NCBI GenBank assembly: GCA_025055235.1
Contig: JANWYN010000145.1
Location: 1-50,672, forward strand
Length of the DNA: 50,672 nucleotides
Source: Candidatus Roseilinea sp.
GTDB lineage: Bacteria; Chloroflexota; Anaerolineae; J036; Brachytrichaceae
Direction of reading: 5' to 3'
Position 1 is the first letter of the stretch. Every line of letters begins with the position of its first letter. The notes below the pieces were generated by a model. That model was not told where the DNA came from. It was given only the letters and a program-made list of their open reading frames with translations, and ran no database searches. Both the position numbers and the translations under genes were made by a program. Positions 8,192-16,999 of this stretch are shown one piece after another.

Positions 8192-8284
8192 TTATCTCCC
8201 TACGCTGGCATGACCCAGATCAGGTTCAATGGGTCGGCGCCGGAATGGGCGCCCTCTCAGCCCGCGTCCGCGGACTCCCCGGAT
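8192..8284 (-). promoter_or_regulatory. TPP riboswitch (THI element) upstream of ykoE
   Basis: The minus strand carries the diagnostic conserved blocks in order: GGGGAGTCC, GGGCTGAGAGGG, then AACCTGATCTGGGTCATGCC and AGCGTAGGGA. Between them the variable P3-type stem GGCGCCCATTCCGGCGCC is intact. The aptamer binds thiamine pyrophosphate and typically lowers expression of thiamine uptake or synthesis genes. About 180 nt separate it from the ykoE start, enough for the terminator seen at 8106-8135. Confidence 0.95.
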
Positions 8285-8294
8285 GTTGTTGAGA

Positions 8295-8300
8295 ATTATA
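8295..8300 (-). promoter_or_regulatory. -10 box of the riboswitch-ykoE transcript
   Basis: A perfect TATAAT on the minus strand, about 10 bp before the first conserved aptamer block. A good -35 hexamer at 16-18 bp is not evident. The remaining stretch, 8301-8396, shows nothing else recognisable. Confidence 0.6.
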
Positions 8301-8396
8301 TACGCCTTGTGGGCTGCGAGCCACTGATTTGCCTCAACAAAAGAAACCTGTCTTCTCGCAGAAGCCTGGTTTCTTTCCGCGTTTCCTTCATCGCGT

Positions 8397-8873
8397 CTAT
8401 GCGGCTGTGCTGATCTGCAATTGCCGGCCCAACCAGGCCACGATGACAACATAGGCAGCCAGCAGCACCCACAAGTTCGGTCCGGCTAAGCCGGTCATCA
8501 ACGCAATTTCGTTCGAGCGCGTGGTTCCGAGAAAGAGGGACACTCCGGCTGCAACTACGCCGGCAACAACGGCAATCGCCGTCCGGCCGATGAAGCGCCG
8601 CAGGACGAGCACCAGCAGCGCGACGCCAGCGCCGCTGGCCGCGCCGAATAGCGTCGTCGTAACCAGACCGCCCTCGAGCAGGCCGGTGAAGAGCGTGCTG
8701 AACGGGATGGCGATCAAGCTGGTGACGATCTGCAAGATGCTGCTGCCGTCGGTGAACTGTTCCAGGAAAGGGCGCAGGCCGAAGACCAGCGAGATCCACA
8801 CGGTCGGCAAGACCAGCCCACCCAATCCGCCGATCAGCGCGCCCTTGACGAGGAAAGCGATCGCGTCAATCAT
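8397..8873 (-). CDS. Small membrane protein of unknown function
   Basis: Starting at MIDAIAFLVKGALIGG the protein has 158 residues and about five hydrophobic segments: roughly 5-30, 45-70, 75-100, 105-125 and 135-155. I do not recognise the family. The open frame continues upstream to 9002 only because the 9-bp repeat array keeps the frame open and encodes a Thr/Pro-rich string; this extension is not believed. No Shine-Dalgarno is seen. TACACT (8881-8886) lies 7 nt before the ATG, so the transcript could be leaderless, and the repeat array would then supply the -35 region. Confidence 0.6.
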   Translation of the reverse strand: MIDAIAFLVKGALIGGLGGLVLPTVWISLVFGLRPFLEQFTDGSSILQIVTSLIAIPFSTLFTGLLEGGLVTTTLFGAASGAGVALLVLVLRRFIGRTAIAVVAGVVAAGVSLFLGTTRSNEIALMTGLAGPNLWVLLAAYVVIVAWLGRQLQISTAA

Positions 8874-8881
8874 GGGGCATA

Positions 8882-9006
8882 GTGTAGTTGCTAGTGTCGG
8901 TGGTGTCTTTGGTGTCAATAGTGTCGTTGGTGTCCTTGGTATCAATGGTGTCGTAAGCGTCAATAGTAACGACACCATGACACTATCCGACACTGATGAC
9001 ACTACC
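8882..9006. repeat. 9-bp minisatellite (GTGTCNNTG) with adjoining inverted copies
   Basis: From 8894 to 8965 eight 9-bp units follow one another: gtgtcggtg, gtgtctttg, gtgtcaata, gtgtcgttg, gtgtccttg, gtatcaatg, gtgtcgtaa, gcgtcaata. A related unit lies just before at 8882-8890. From about 8970 the complementary words gacaccatg, acactatcc, gacactgat and gacactacc appear, so the array can fold back on itself. It fills the gap between two divergent genes. Confidence 0.8.
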
Positions 9007-9016
9007 CGAAACGGCC

Positions 9017-9298
9017 ATGGAAGATCGAACCCGTCTCCACGCGATCGTGCGCGGCATCGTGCAGGGCGTGAACTTTCGCTACTACACTCGACGCGAAGCG
9101 CAGCGCCTGTTGTTGACCGGCTGGGTGCGCAACCGGTCAGATGGCACCGTGGAAGTGATCGCCGAGGGGCCGCGTGCGCAGCTCGAGCGCTTGCTCGACT
9201 TCTTGCAATCCGGCCCGCCCGCGGCGCATGTGACCGGCGTCGAGGCGAACTGGCAGCCGGCCACCGGCGAATTCACCGCGTTCGAGATCAGAGGTTGA
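9017..9298 (+). CDS. acyP: Acylphosphatase
   Basis: A 93-residue protein starting at MEDRTRLHAIVRG. It hydrolyses acyl phosphates such as acetyl or carbamoyl phosphate in the cytosol. The catalytic loop reads VQGVNFRYYTRREA, with the phosphate-binding arginine in place; the usual glycine of VQGVGFR is asparagine here. The catalytic asparagine lies in GWVRNRSDGTVEV, and the C-terminal strand ends in FEIRG. The length equals the family norm. An upstream in-frame start exists but would extend into the repeat array. The last 11 bp overlap the end of the convergent FGGY kinase gene. Confidence 0.92.
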   Translation: MEDRTRLHAIVRGIVQGVNFRYYTRREAQRLLLTGWVRNRSDGTVEVIAEGPRAQLERLLDFLQSGPPAAHVTGVEANWQPATGEFTAFEIRG

Positions 9299-10664
9299 GC
9301 CGAGCGGTCAGGATGGCCGCGCCGGCAGCAGCCTCCTCTTCCCATGCCGGCATGTGCAACGGCAGCCCAAAGCGCCGCTCGACGGCCTCACGCAGCAGCG
9401 CGTTGCGCCGGAGTGCGTTGCCCGCCCCGGCCAACGACCGGCCGGTGAAACCCACCCCGCGCATGGCGTCGTAGAACGCGCCCAGCTCATCTGCGATCCC
9501 CTCGATCATCGCGCGGATAACGTGCGCCGGGGTGAAGTTGGCGCGGCGCAGGCCGGTGAACTCGGCACTCGATCCTGGCCGATGGCGCGCGCCGTCGAAG
9601 GTCGGCCAAATGCGCAGCCCATCTGCGCCCGGCGGGACGCGCGCCGCTGCGGCGAGCATGGCCGCGAACATCGCGTCGTCATTCAGTGACTGCGCGCCGA
9701 ACATGGTGAGCACATCCGCAAAGAAGCGCCGCAGGAGCGCGAGCGCGTCGCCACCGCACAGCGCTGCACCGCTGAGTATGAAGCATCGCCCCGGAAAGGG
9801 CCGCGTCTCGATGCCTTGTTCAGGAATGGCCGGTGTGAAGCGTTCGACGACCAGCGAGACCTGGCCGCTCGTGCCGATGTTGATGTGGAGCCGGCCCGGC
9901 GCGTCGCAGCGGCTGCCGATCAAGCTGGCCTGATGGTCGCCCAACGCAGCGCCGACGATGGCGCCGCTCGGCAAGCCGAGGCGCTGCGTCAAGTCGCGCT
10001 GCAAGTCCCCCACCCTCACACCCGACTCGACCACCAGCGGCAGGATGTGCGCCGGCAGGTCGAGCGTGCGCAGGAGCGCCTTGTCCCAGCAGTTGTGAAC
10101 GATGTCGAACAGGCCGGTCGAGGCGGCCAGCGTCGGGTCGCTCACTGGCGGGTGCGCCGTGAGCATGGCGGCAATGGCATCTGGGATGCAACAGACGTGC
10201 GCGTCGGGCAAAGTATCATGCCGGCGCAGCCAGTAGAGCGTCGGGCCCAGATAGCCGGCGGCAGGCAAGCAGCCCATGTTGGCAAACGCCCCCGCCCCAC
10301 CTGCGCGAGCGATGAATTCAGGGATCACGTCGCGCGTGCGCTGGTCCTGCCAGGTGATCGCCGGGCGAACAGGACGCAGATCGCGCCCTATGAACGCTGC
10401 GCCGTGCATCTGGCCGGTCACGCCGACCGCGCGCACTTGGCCGGCACGCGGGCCGAGCTCAGCCACGACCCGTTGCAGCGCATCGAGGGCGCGGGCGAAT
10501 GCACGCTCCAGGTCGAGTTCGGCCCAACCTTCGTGACGCTTATCCGCCGGCGTGCAGCCGGCGTCGTTTGGAACGGTGGCGCGCGCAAGCACCCGCTCCG
10601 CGCCTACGTCGAATGCAACAGCGGAGATAGTCGTCGTGCCGATATCGAGGCCGAGGGAGAGCAA
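9288..10664 (-). CDS. FGGY-family carbohydrate kinase (sedoheptulokinase/xylulokinase-like)
   Basis: A 458-residue sugar kinase. It has the N-terminal nucleotide-binding signature LGLDIGTTTISAVAFD, the substrate-loop motif GVTGQMHGAAF, TWQDQRT, SDPTLAASTGLFD, the catalytic aspartate in GDHQAS, INIGTSGQVS, and the C-terminal GGSL-like SLAGAGNALRRN. GQMHG with GDHQAS resembles sedoheptulo- and xylulokinases; the substrate cannot be fixed. The start codon is TTG at 10664, supported by GGAG/AGGG just upstream. It begins 6 nt after the pullulanase stop codon, so the two genes are probably one transcript. The 3' end overlaps the acylphosphatase gene by 11 bp. Confidence 0.85.
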   Translation of the reverse strand: MLSLGLDIGTTTISAVAFDVGAERVLARATVPNDAGCTPADKRHEGWAELDLERAFARALDALQRVVAELGPRAGQVRAVGVTGQMHGAAFIGRDLRPVRPAITWQDQRTRDVIPEFIARAGGAGAFANMGCLPAAGYLGPTLYWLRRHDTLPDAHVCCIPDAIAAMLTAHPPVSDPTLAASTGLFDIVHNCWDKALLRTLDLPAHILPLVVESGVRVGDLQRDLTQRLGLPSGAIVGAALGDHQASLIGSRCDAPGRLHINIGTSGQVSLVVERFTPAIPEQGIETRPFPGRCFILSGAALCGGDALALLRRFFADVLTMFGAQSLNDDAMFAAMLAAAARVPPGADGLRIWPTFDGARHRPGSSAEFTGLRRANFTPAHVIRAMIEGIADELGAFYDAMRGVGFTGRSLAGAGNALRRNALLREAVERRFGLPLHMPAWEEEAAAGAAILTARLNL

Positions 10665-10670
10665 TTGACC

Positions 10671-13600
10671 CTACTCCACAAACACGACCGCCGTGCGGCC
10701 AGGGATGGTGAATGTGCCTGACGCGGCGTCATAGCGCGCGCGTTTGACGAGCGGATCACTGCCGGCGGCTTGCACCGGGTGCAGCGTTAGCTTCAGCCCG
10801 CGCAACGCCGGCTCGGTGAAGACTACCTCCTCCGGCGCGGCATTGAAGAGGACGACGATGCGCGCGAACTGCGCGTCCAATTCTTCGCCCACTCGATCGG
10901 AGATCTCCATCACGATCAAGCCCGGAATCTGGTCGAGGCCGGCGTTGTAGAAGGCGACGCGGGCTTTGATCTCATCGGCAGTGCGCAGGCGGAAGAGCGG
11001 CGAGCTGCGGCGGATGCGCAGCATGTCGCGGAAGTAATCGCGGGCGAAGGCGATATCCGCTGGCGAAGCGCGCAGCGTTGGGTTGGCCAGCAGCGGGCGC
11101 ATCAGCGACCAGCGCTCGCGGTTCGGCCCGGCCGGCGGCAGGCCGACGCCCCAGTTGTTCGCCTGATACGTGAAGTCGAGCCAGTTGAACCAGTCGCCGG
11201 AGTTGTAGCTGTCGCGGTCAAGCGACTTGGAGCGCAGCAGGTCATCGCCGGCGTGGAAGAACGGGATGCCCTGCCCGAGCATGACCAGGGCGATGCCCAG
11301 ATTGTTCATGCGCACGCGTTCGGCCATCGTGGCGCTGATCGGCGCGGCCCACTGGATCTTGTCGAACAGCGTCTCGTTGTCGTGCGCCGAGACATAGATC
11401 ACGTTCTCTTGCGGGTCGGCGGTGTAGCCCGCCAGCTTGCCGTTGTAGATGACGGCGTCGCCACGGGTCTTGCGGTTGCCCTCGACGAGCTCGTAGTCGC
11501 GCAGGTTGCCGGCCAGCCCCAGGCGGATCCAGCGCGCCTGGCTGATCAGCTTGCTGCGCTGGGTGGCTAGGTCACCCTGCGGCAGGCCGGGGGCGTTGTT
11601 GGGCGCAGTGCCCAGGCCGGTGATGAAGCCTTGCAGCCGGCGGTCGTCGAACGGGTTGCCACCGCGTGCAGCGTCGCGCAGCCGGTCGTTGAACGAGCCG
11701 ATGCCCGTGCCGGCCAGGTTGAGCTGGCTGGCGTTGACGCCGCGCCGGTTGTTGGCGACCTCGCCGAAGTCCCATCCCTCTCCATAGGCGATGATGGCTT
11801 TGCCGTCTACGCCGTCGCGCGCCGGCGTCAGCGCGTCCAGCATGGCGCGCACGGCCTGCATGTTGCGCAGCATGTGGTGGCCCATCAAGTCGAAGCGAAA
11901 GCCGTCCACCTTATAGGCCGTGGCCCACAGGCGCACCGAGTCGAGCATCAGCTTCTCCATCATGGCGTGCTCGCTGGCCGTGTTCTCGCAGCACGTGCTG
12001 CGCTCCACGGCGCCGTCGCGATTGAGGCGGTGATAGTAGCCGGGTACGACCTTGTCCAGCACCGACTTCTCGCTCTGGCCGGACTGGCTGGTGTGATTGA
12101 AGACCACGTCCATCACCACGCGCAGGCCGGCAGCGTTCAGCGCCTGCACCATCTGGCGAAATTCGAGGATGCGCTGTGGGCCGTTCGGGTCGGTCGAATA
12201 GCTGCCTTCGGGGACGTTGAAGTGGAACGGGTCGTAGCACCAGTTGAATGGGTCGGCGTCGGCGATCGCGGTCACGGCGGCTTGCTGTTGCTCGGAGTCG
12301 GGCGGCAGCTTGGCCAGTGCAGCGAAGTCCACTTGCTTCCATTGCGACTTGTCCTCGTTGATGGTGGCGCAGTCGAAGGCCGGCAGCAGGTGGATGTGGG
12401 TGAGGCCGGCCTCGGCCAGCGCGCGCAAGTGACGCATGCCGTTCGAGTCGGCCAGCGTGAACGCGGCGAAGGTGCCGCGCAGGCGCTCCGGCACGGTACT
12501 ATCGCGCGCGCTGAAGTCGCGCACGTGCAGCTCGTAGATCACGGCGTCTTCGGGCGCGTCCAACGGCGGCTTCTTTAAGCTCCCCCACCCTGCCGGCTGC
12601 AGCGCCGGGTCGTTCAGGTCCACGATCTGGCTGCGCTTGCTGTTAGTCGAGAGGCTGACCGAGTATGGATCCGTGACGAGGTTCTTCTCGATGCGGCCGG
12701 CCGACGGCGCGAACACCTCAACTTCGTAGAGGTAGAAGCGATTCTTCCACGTGGGTTCGCCGGTGATCGTCCAGACGCCGCTGGCCGGGTCGAGCGTCAT
12801 CGGGAGGGTCTGCTTCGCGTCGCCGGTGGCATCATCGAACAAGTGCAGCTTGACGCTGCGGGCGGTAGGCGCCCAGACGGCCAGCGTCGGCCGGCCGTCT
12901 TTGAAGCTAGGGCCAAGGGTAACGGCCCGCGCGCGTTCGGCATAGAGGTCATCCAGCACGCCGGGGATTTGCAGGCCGGAGCTGTCAATCATGCGTCCAT
13001 TCGCGTCGCGCGCCTCGATCGCGATCTGCCCGCGCAGCATCTCGGCGACCTTCGGCAGGTCGTCCGGCGCGATGCGCAGCGCGGTTAAGCCGACCAGGTG
13101 CGGGAAGCGCTCGAAGATGCGGGGATCGGTCGCCGTGCTGCGGGTGAGTGTGATGGTCTGCGTTGCGCCGGTGATGCCGCGCGGCGTCAAGCGCAGGCCG
13201 GCGTCGGCGCTGCTGTGCAGCAGGTAGGCATTGCTGGCGGCGAAGGGCACATCCCACAAGATGATGTCGCGGCTGACCCAATGCGCGCGCTGCCGGCTGA
13301 TGTTGCCTTTGGGCGCGCCCTCGGTGCTCACCGTGAGCTGCTTGGCCGCCGGGTCGAAGCCGAAGAACACCTCTTCGCCCGCCGCGCGCACAACGAAGCG
13401 CACCGGCTTGCCCTGAGCATCGCCGTAGAGCTCGCCGGGCCGGCCGTCAATCGCTACGCGCACTTCGTAGCGGCCGGGCGGCAGCTTGCGCGTGATCAGG
13501 CCGTAGGTGCCGTCGAACTCCGGGTCGAGCATGAAGCCGGCCAGGCAGGTCGGATCGTCATCTCGGGCGCAGCCGAGCGCGCGCTGAAAGTTGCCCACGA

Positions 13601-14003
13601 CCACCGGCAACATGCCGTTCACGCTGTCCACCACCAGATGCGTTTTGTGATCGTAGTAGAAGCGCACCTTGGCCGGCTGCGCCAGCTTCAGCGGCACGTT
13701 GGGGCCGTTGCGGTCGGCCTTACCGCCGTAGTTCTCGTCCCATGAGCCGTCAATCGCGACCTTGTATTCGTACTCGCCGGCCGGCAGCGCGAACTCGCCC
13801 ACCCACAGGCCGGAGACGGGGTCGAGGGTCAGGAAGGTCTTCGAGCAGCCCGGTTGCCAGTCGCCCGGGCAACCCAGCTTGCTCTGAATGGTGCCGGGGA
13901 TGGTGACGGTGCGGGGCTGTTTGGTCTGGGCAGCCGTAGGCATTGCCGGCTGCTGCGCAACGCCTATCGCTAGACTCAAGAGAAGGGGCAGGAGTTTCTT
14001 CAT
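10671..14003 (-). CDS. pulA: Secreted type I pullulanase (GH13, alpha-1,6-glucosidase)
   Basis: A 1110-residue protein that cuts alpha-1,6 branches in pullulan, starch or glycogen. A signal peptide ([17 protein letters not shown]) precedes two X25-like beta domains (about 30-115 and 130-215; [18 protein letters not shown] and [18 protein letters not shown]), further beta domains with a CBM48-type module (about 370-470), the GH13 barrel (about 500-960) and a C-terminal beta domain. Catalytic residues are present: nucleophile D705 (GFRFDL), acid/base E742 (YGEGWDFG) and H874/D875 (SAHDNETL). The pullulanase-specific YNWGYDP motif appears as FNWCYDP. Start ATG at 14003; a GTG 9 nt upstream is in frame. 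The FGGY kinase gene follows after 6 nt. Confidence 0.93.
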   Translation of the reverse strand: MKKLLPLLLSLAIGVAQQPAMPTAAQTKQPRTVTIPGTIQSKLGCPGDWQPGCSKTFLTLDPVSGLWVGEFALPAGEYEYKVAIDGSWDENYGGKADRNGPNVPLKLAQPAKVRFYYDHKTHLVVDSVNGMLPVVVGNFQRALGCARDDDPTCLAGFMLDPEFDGTYGLITRKLPPGRYEVRVAIDGRPGELYGDAQGKPVRFVVRAAGEEVFFGFDPAAKQLTVSTEGAPKGNISRQRAHWVSRDIILWDVPFAASNAYLLHSSADAGLRLTPRGITGATQTITLTRSTATDPRIFERFPHLVGLTALRIAPDDLPKVAEMLRGQIAIEARDANGRMIDSSGLQIPGVLDDLYAERARAVTLGPSFKDGRPTLAVWAPTARSVKLHLFDDATGDAKQTLPMTLDPASGVWTITGEPTWKNRFYLYEVEVFAPSAGRIEKNLVTDPYSVSLSTNSKRSQIVDLNDPALQPAGWGSLKKPPLDAPEDAVIYELHVRDFSARDSTVPERLRGTFAAFTLADSNGMRHLRALAEAGLTHIHLLPAFDCATINEDKSQWKQVDFAALAKLPPDSEQQQAAVTAIADADPFNWCYDPFHFNVPEGSYSTDPNGPQRILEFRQMVQALNAAGLRVVMDVVFNHTSQSGQSEKSVLDKVVPGYYHRLNRDGAVERSTCCENTASEHAMMEKLMLDSVRLWATAYKVDGFRFDLMGHHMLRNMQAVRAMLDALTPARDGVDGKAIIAYGEGWDFGEVANNRRGVNASQLNLAGTGIGSFNDRLRDAARGGNPFDDRRLQGFITGLGTAPNNAPGLPQGDLATQRSKLISQARWIRLGLAGNLRDYELVEGNRKTRGDAVIYNGKLAGYTADPQENVIYVSAHDNETLFDKIQWAAPISATMAERVRMNNLGIALVMLGQGIPFFHAGDDLLRSKSLDRDSYNSGDWFNWLDFTYQANNWGVGLPPAGPNRERWSLMRPLLANPTLRASPADIAFARDYFRDMLRIRRSSPLFRLRTADEIKARVAFYNAGLDQIPGLIVMEISDRVGEELDAQFARIVVLFNAAPEEVVFTEPALRGLKLTLHPVQAAGSDPLVKRARYDAASGTFTIPGRTAVVFVE

Positions 14004-14487
14004 GTCACTCACGTCAATCCGGTCAGACTGCTCCCGGCGGTTTGACCGGTAAGGCTACCCGGGATTCTAACGGCTGGTGGAGAGGACTTGAGATAGCACC
14101 CAGCGCGCTCGGAGTAGCTGAGCACGGGTGTAATGCAGATCGCGATACTGGATTCCCGCTTTCGCGCTGTTCGTTGCGCGGAACTCCGCGCTAGTCCTGC
14201 CTCCCCGCGTTTTAGTGGGCGGGCATGAATGCTTGCGCGGAAGCGTGCCCGACGCTAAACCACCGGGCTAAGGGGACGGGCGGGCTTCGACAGGCTTCGA
14301 CAGGCTCAGCCTGTGCGGTGGTAATCCACCGGCCGCAGGCGTGAAGCCGGCGGCTACCGCACAGGTTGCCCATCGCCCCCGCCTTCAGCGCGCATCATCC
14401 CATGGCCCGCTGCTTTTCTGCGCACATCCGCTGGGCGCAGCGCTTGCCCGAAGGTCGGCTCGCGAATAAACTTTGAAGGGTCACTGG
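14004..14487. other. Divergent intergenic region with mosaic repeats
   Basis: No gene is seen in these 484 bp between pulA and the ABC transporter. Near pulA an imperfect hairpin, ccggtcagactgc with ggcggtttgaccgg (14019-14049), lies in its leader. A REP-like fragment (ggattcccgctttcgcg) lies near 14150. At 14284-14309 ggcttcgaca is repeated in tandem and runs into caggctcagcctg. CCTGTGCGGT (14310-14319) pairs exactly with ACCGCACAGG (14356-14365). No convincing -35/-10 pair was found. Confidence 0.55.
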
Positions 14488-16008
14488 ATGATTGCACCGA
14501 TCATCGAACTTCGCGAAATCAGCAAACAATTCCCCGGCGTGCGCGCGCTCGACCGCGTGAGCTTTGCTGTGCGAGAGGGCGAGGTGCACGCGTTGCTCGG
14601 CGAGAACGGCGCGGGGAAGTCTACGTTGATCAAGATCCTCACCGGCGCATACCAGCCCGACAGCGGCGAAATCCTGCTGCGCGGCCGGCCTATTCGAATC
14701 CCCGACACGCGCCACGGCTTAGCTCTGGGCATCGCTGCGATCTACCAGGAGCTGAGCCTTTACCCTGACCTGACCGTGGCCGAAAACATCTTCATGGGCC
14801 ACCAACCCGGCGCGCGCTGGCGGGTGGACTGGCGACGTATGGAGGAGCAGGCGCGCGCCATCTTGCAGGAGCTGGACGCCGGCGACCTCGACGTGACGCA
14901 GCCGGTGCGCGGGCTGAGTGTGGGCAACCAGCAGCGCATCGAGATCGCCAAGGCGCTTTCGCAGAACGCGCGCATCCTGATCATGGATGAGCCGACGGCA
15001 GCTCTGACCAAGCACGATGTGGACCGGCTGTTCGAGATCGTCCGGCGCCTGCGCGAGCGCGGCGTTGCCATTATCTACATTAGCCATCGTCTGGAGGAAG
15101 TTTTCTTACTCGCCGACCGTGTGACGGTGCTGCGCGACGGCCAGGTAGTGGGCGAGACGATGGAGGTGTCGAAGACCAACCAAGCGGAGTTGATCCGCAT
15201 GATGGTGGGCCGCACGCTGGACACGCTCTATCCCAAGGAGGACGTACAGGCCGGCGATGTCGTGCTCGATGTGCGCAACCTGTGCTATGGCCGGACGACG
15301 CGCAACGTCAGCTTCACCTTGCGCCGCGGCGAAATCGTCGGGCTGGCCGGACTGGTGGGCGCAGGCCGGTCAGAGCTGGCGCAGGTGCTCTTCGGCATCA
15401 CGCCGGCCGAGTCGGGCGAGATCCGCATTGAGGGCCGCGCAGTGCGCATCAACAACCCGCGCGATGCGATGGCGCTGGGCATCGCCTACGTGCCGGAGGA
15501 TCGTAAGAACCAGGGGCTGCTGGTGCAGATGAATGTGCGGGAGAACGCTACGCTGGCTGTGTTGCGCCAGCTCCTGCGCCGCGGCTTCGTTGATTACGAT
15601 GCCGAGAGGCGCTTGACGCAAGAATACGTGGATCTGTTGCGCATCCGCACGCCATCGCTCTCGCAGCGCGTGGGCAACCTCTCCGGCGGCAACCAGCAGA
15701 AGGTCGTCGTGGCGAAATGGCTGGCATCCAAGCCGCGCGTGCTCATCCTGGACGAGCCGACGCGCGGGATTGACGTGGGCGCCAAGGCCGAGATTCACCG
15801 GCTGATGAGCGCATTGGCGCAGCAAGGGCTGGGCATCTTGATGATCTCGTCTGAGCTGCCTGAAATCCTGGGCATGAGCGACCGCGTGTTGGTGATGCGC
15901 CAGGGCGAGATCGTCGCCGAGTTGGACCGCGCGCATGCTACTCAGGAGGCCGTCATCGCTGCAGCGATGGGCGCGGACGATTTGCGCAGCGAGCCGCTGC
16001 CGGCTTGA
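14488..16008 (+). CDS. Sugar ABC transporter ATPase, double-domain (RbsA/MglA/RhaT type)
   Basis: A 506-residue ATPase with two nucleotide-binding domains (about 5-240 and 255-500), the CUT2-family layout that powers import of monosaccharides and similar ligands. The first domain has Walker A GENGAGKST, signature LSVGNQQ and Walker B ILIMDEPTAAL. The second has the degenerate Walker A VGAGRSE typical of this family, signature LSGGNQQKVVVAKWL and VLILDEPTRGIDVGAK. The start at MIAPIIEL was chosen over an in-frame start 15 nt upstream because GAAGG lies 9 nt before it. Two permeases and a binding protein follow on the same strand. Confidence 0.93.
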   Translation: MIAPIIELREISKQFPGVRALDRVSFAVREGEVHALLGENGAGKSTLIKILTGAYQPDSGEILLRGRPIRIPDTRHGLALGIAAIYQELSLYPDLTVAENIFMGHQPGARWRVDWRRMEEQARAILQELDAGDLDVTQPVRGLSVGNQQRIEIAKALSQNARILIMDEPTAALTKHDVDRLFEIVRRLRERGVAIIYISHRLEEVFLLADRVTVLRDGQVVGETMEVSKTNQAELIRMMVGRTLDTLYPKEDVQAGDVVLDVRNLCYGRTTRNVSFTLRRGEIVGLAGLVGAGRSELAQVLFGITPAESGEIRIEGRAVRINNPRDAMALGIAYVPEDRKNQGLLVQMNVRENATLAVLRQLLRRGFVDYDAERRLTQEYVDLLRIRTPSLSQRVGNLSGGNQQKVVVAKWLASKPRVLILDEPTRGIDVGAKAEIHRLMSALAQQGLGILMISSELPEILGMSDRVLVMRQGEIVAELDRAHATQEAVIAAAMGADDLRSEPLPA

Positions 16009-16027
16009 TCGCGACCAGGAGGAGCGC

Positions 16028-16999
16028 ATGGCAACGCAAGCAGGACGATTGACGCAGGCGCACCGGCAGCGCGGGCTGTTCGCCCAGCAAGAGGCGGTCA
16101 TCGCAGCAGCCATCTTGGTCATGACGTTCGTCGTATCGCTGGCGAACCCCGACTTCTTCAGCGCCACGAACCTGCTCGATATCGCCGTAAACACGGCGTA
16201 TATCGCCGTCGCTGCGGCGGGCATGACGATGGTGATCGTGAGCGGCAACATTGACATCTCGGTTGGCTCGATGCTGGGCGTGTGCGCCACGATTGCCGGC
16301 GAATTAGCGCGCAACGGCACGCCGATACCGATCGCCTTTCTGGCAGCCGTTGCCGCCGGTGGGCTCATAGGCGCAATCAACGGCGCGTTGGTCGCCTACG
16401 CGCGCATCCCGGCCATCGTCGTCACGCTGGGCATGCTCAGCATCCTGCGCGGCGGGTTGATCCTCGTGACGCAAGGCCGGTGGATCGAGAGCCTGCCGGA
16501 GGAATTCTTCTTCAGCCAGCGCAGCACGCTGGGCGTGCCCAATCCGATCTGGGTGATGATCGCAGTGACGATCCTGGTCGGGCTGTTCATGAAGTACCAC
16601 CGCTTTGGCCGCGCCATCTACGCAGTGGGCGGCAACGCCGAGGCGGCGCGCCTGGCCGGCATTGACCCGCGGCGGGTATACATGTTCGTCTTCGTGATGA
16701 ACGGCCTGCTGGTGGGGCTGGCGGCAGTGCTGTATGCCAGCCGGTTTACGGCCATCCAATCTAACGCCGGGCAAGGCTTTGAGCTGGCCGTCATCAGCGG
16801 TGCCGTCGTCGGTGGTGTGAGCATCTTGGGCGGGACCGGCACGGTGATCGGTGCGTTGCTCGGCTCGCTGCTCATCAGCCTCATCGGCACGGCGTCTATC
16901 TTCCTGAAGGTATCGCCGTTCTGGCTACAGGCCGTGCAGGGTGGATTGATCTTGTTGACCGTGTTGGTGGACGTGGTTCGACGGAGGCGCCGGGCATGA
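16028..16999 (+). CDS. Sugar ABC transporter permease (RbsC-like), first of pair
   Basis: A 323-residue inner-membrane permease with about eight to ten hydrophobic segments. CUT2 permease motifs include MTMVIVSGNIDISVGSMLG (about 74-92), YAVGGNAEAARLAGIDPRRV and the glycine-rich AVVGGVSILGGTGTVIGALLG. It starts at MATQAGRLTQ with AGGAGG 5-6 nt upstream; an earlier in-frame start would overlap the ATPase gene. The next permease gene overlaps it by 4 bp (ATGA), so translation is likely coupled and the two proteins probably form a heterodimer. Confidence 0.92.
   Translation: MATQAGRLTQAHRQRGLFAQQEAVIAAAILVMTFVVSLANPDFFSATNLLDIAVNTAYIAVAAAGMTMVIVSGNIDISVGSMLGVCATIAGELARNGTPIPIAFLAAVAAGGLIGAINGALVAYARIPAIVVTLGMLSILRGGLILVTQGRWIESLPEEFFFSQRSTLGVPNPIWVMIAVTILVGLFMKYHRFGRAIYAVGGNAEAARLAGIDPRRVYMFVFVMNGLLVGLAAVLYASRFTAIQSNAGQGFELAVISGAVVGGVSILGGTGTVIGALLGSLLISLIGTASIFLKVSPFWLQAVQGGLILLTVLVDVVRRRRRA

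Noticed and set aside
8874..9002. Thr/Pro-rich N-terminal extension of the small membrane protein
   Set aside because: It is only the translation of the 9-bp repeat array, which stays open because its period is a multiple of three.
8882..9006. CRISPR-like array
   Set aside because: The period is only 9 bp with no spacers, so it is a minisatellite; the arrays at 1622 and 6028 are likewise too short-period and degenerate.
11631..12578. 315-codon plus-strand open frame opposite pulA
   Set aside because: Antisense to the GH13 catalytic region; composition typical of a GC-rich shadow frame.
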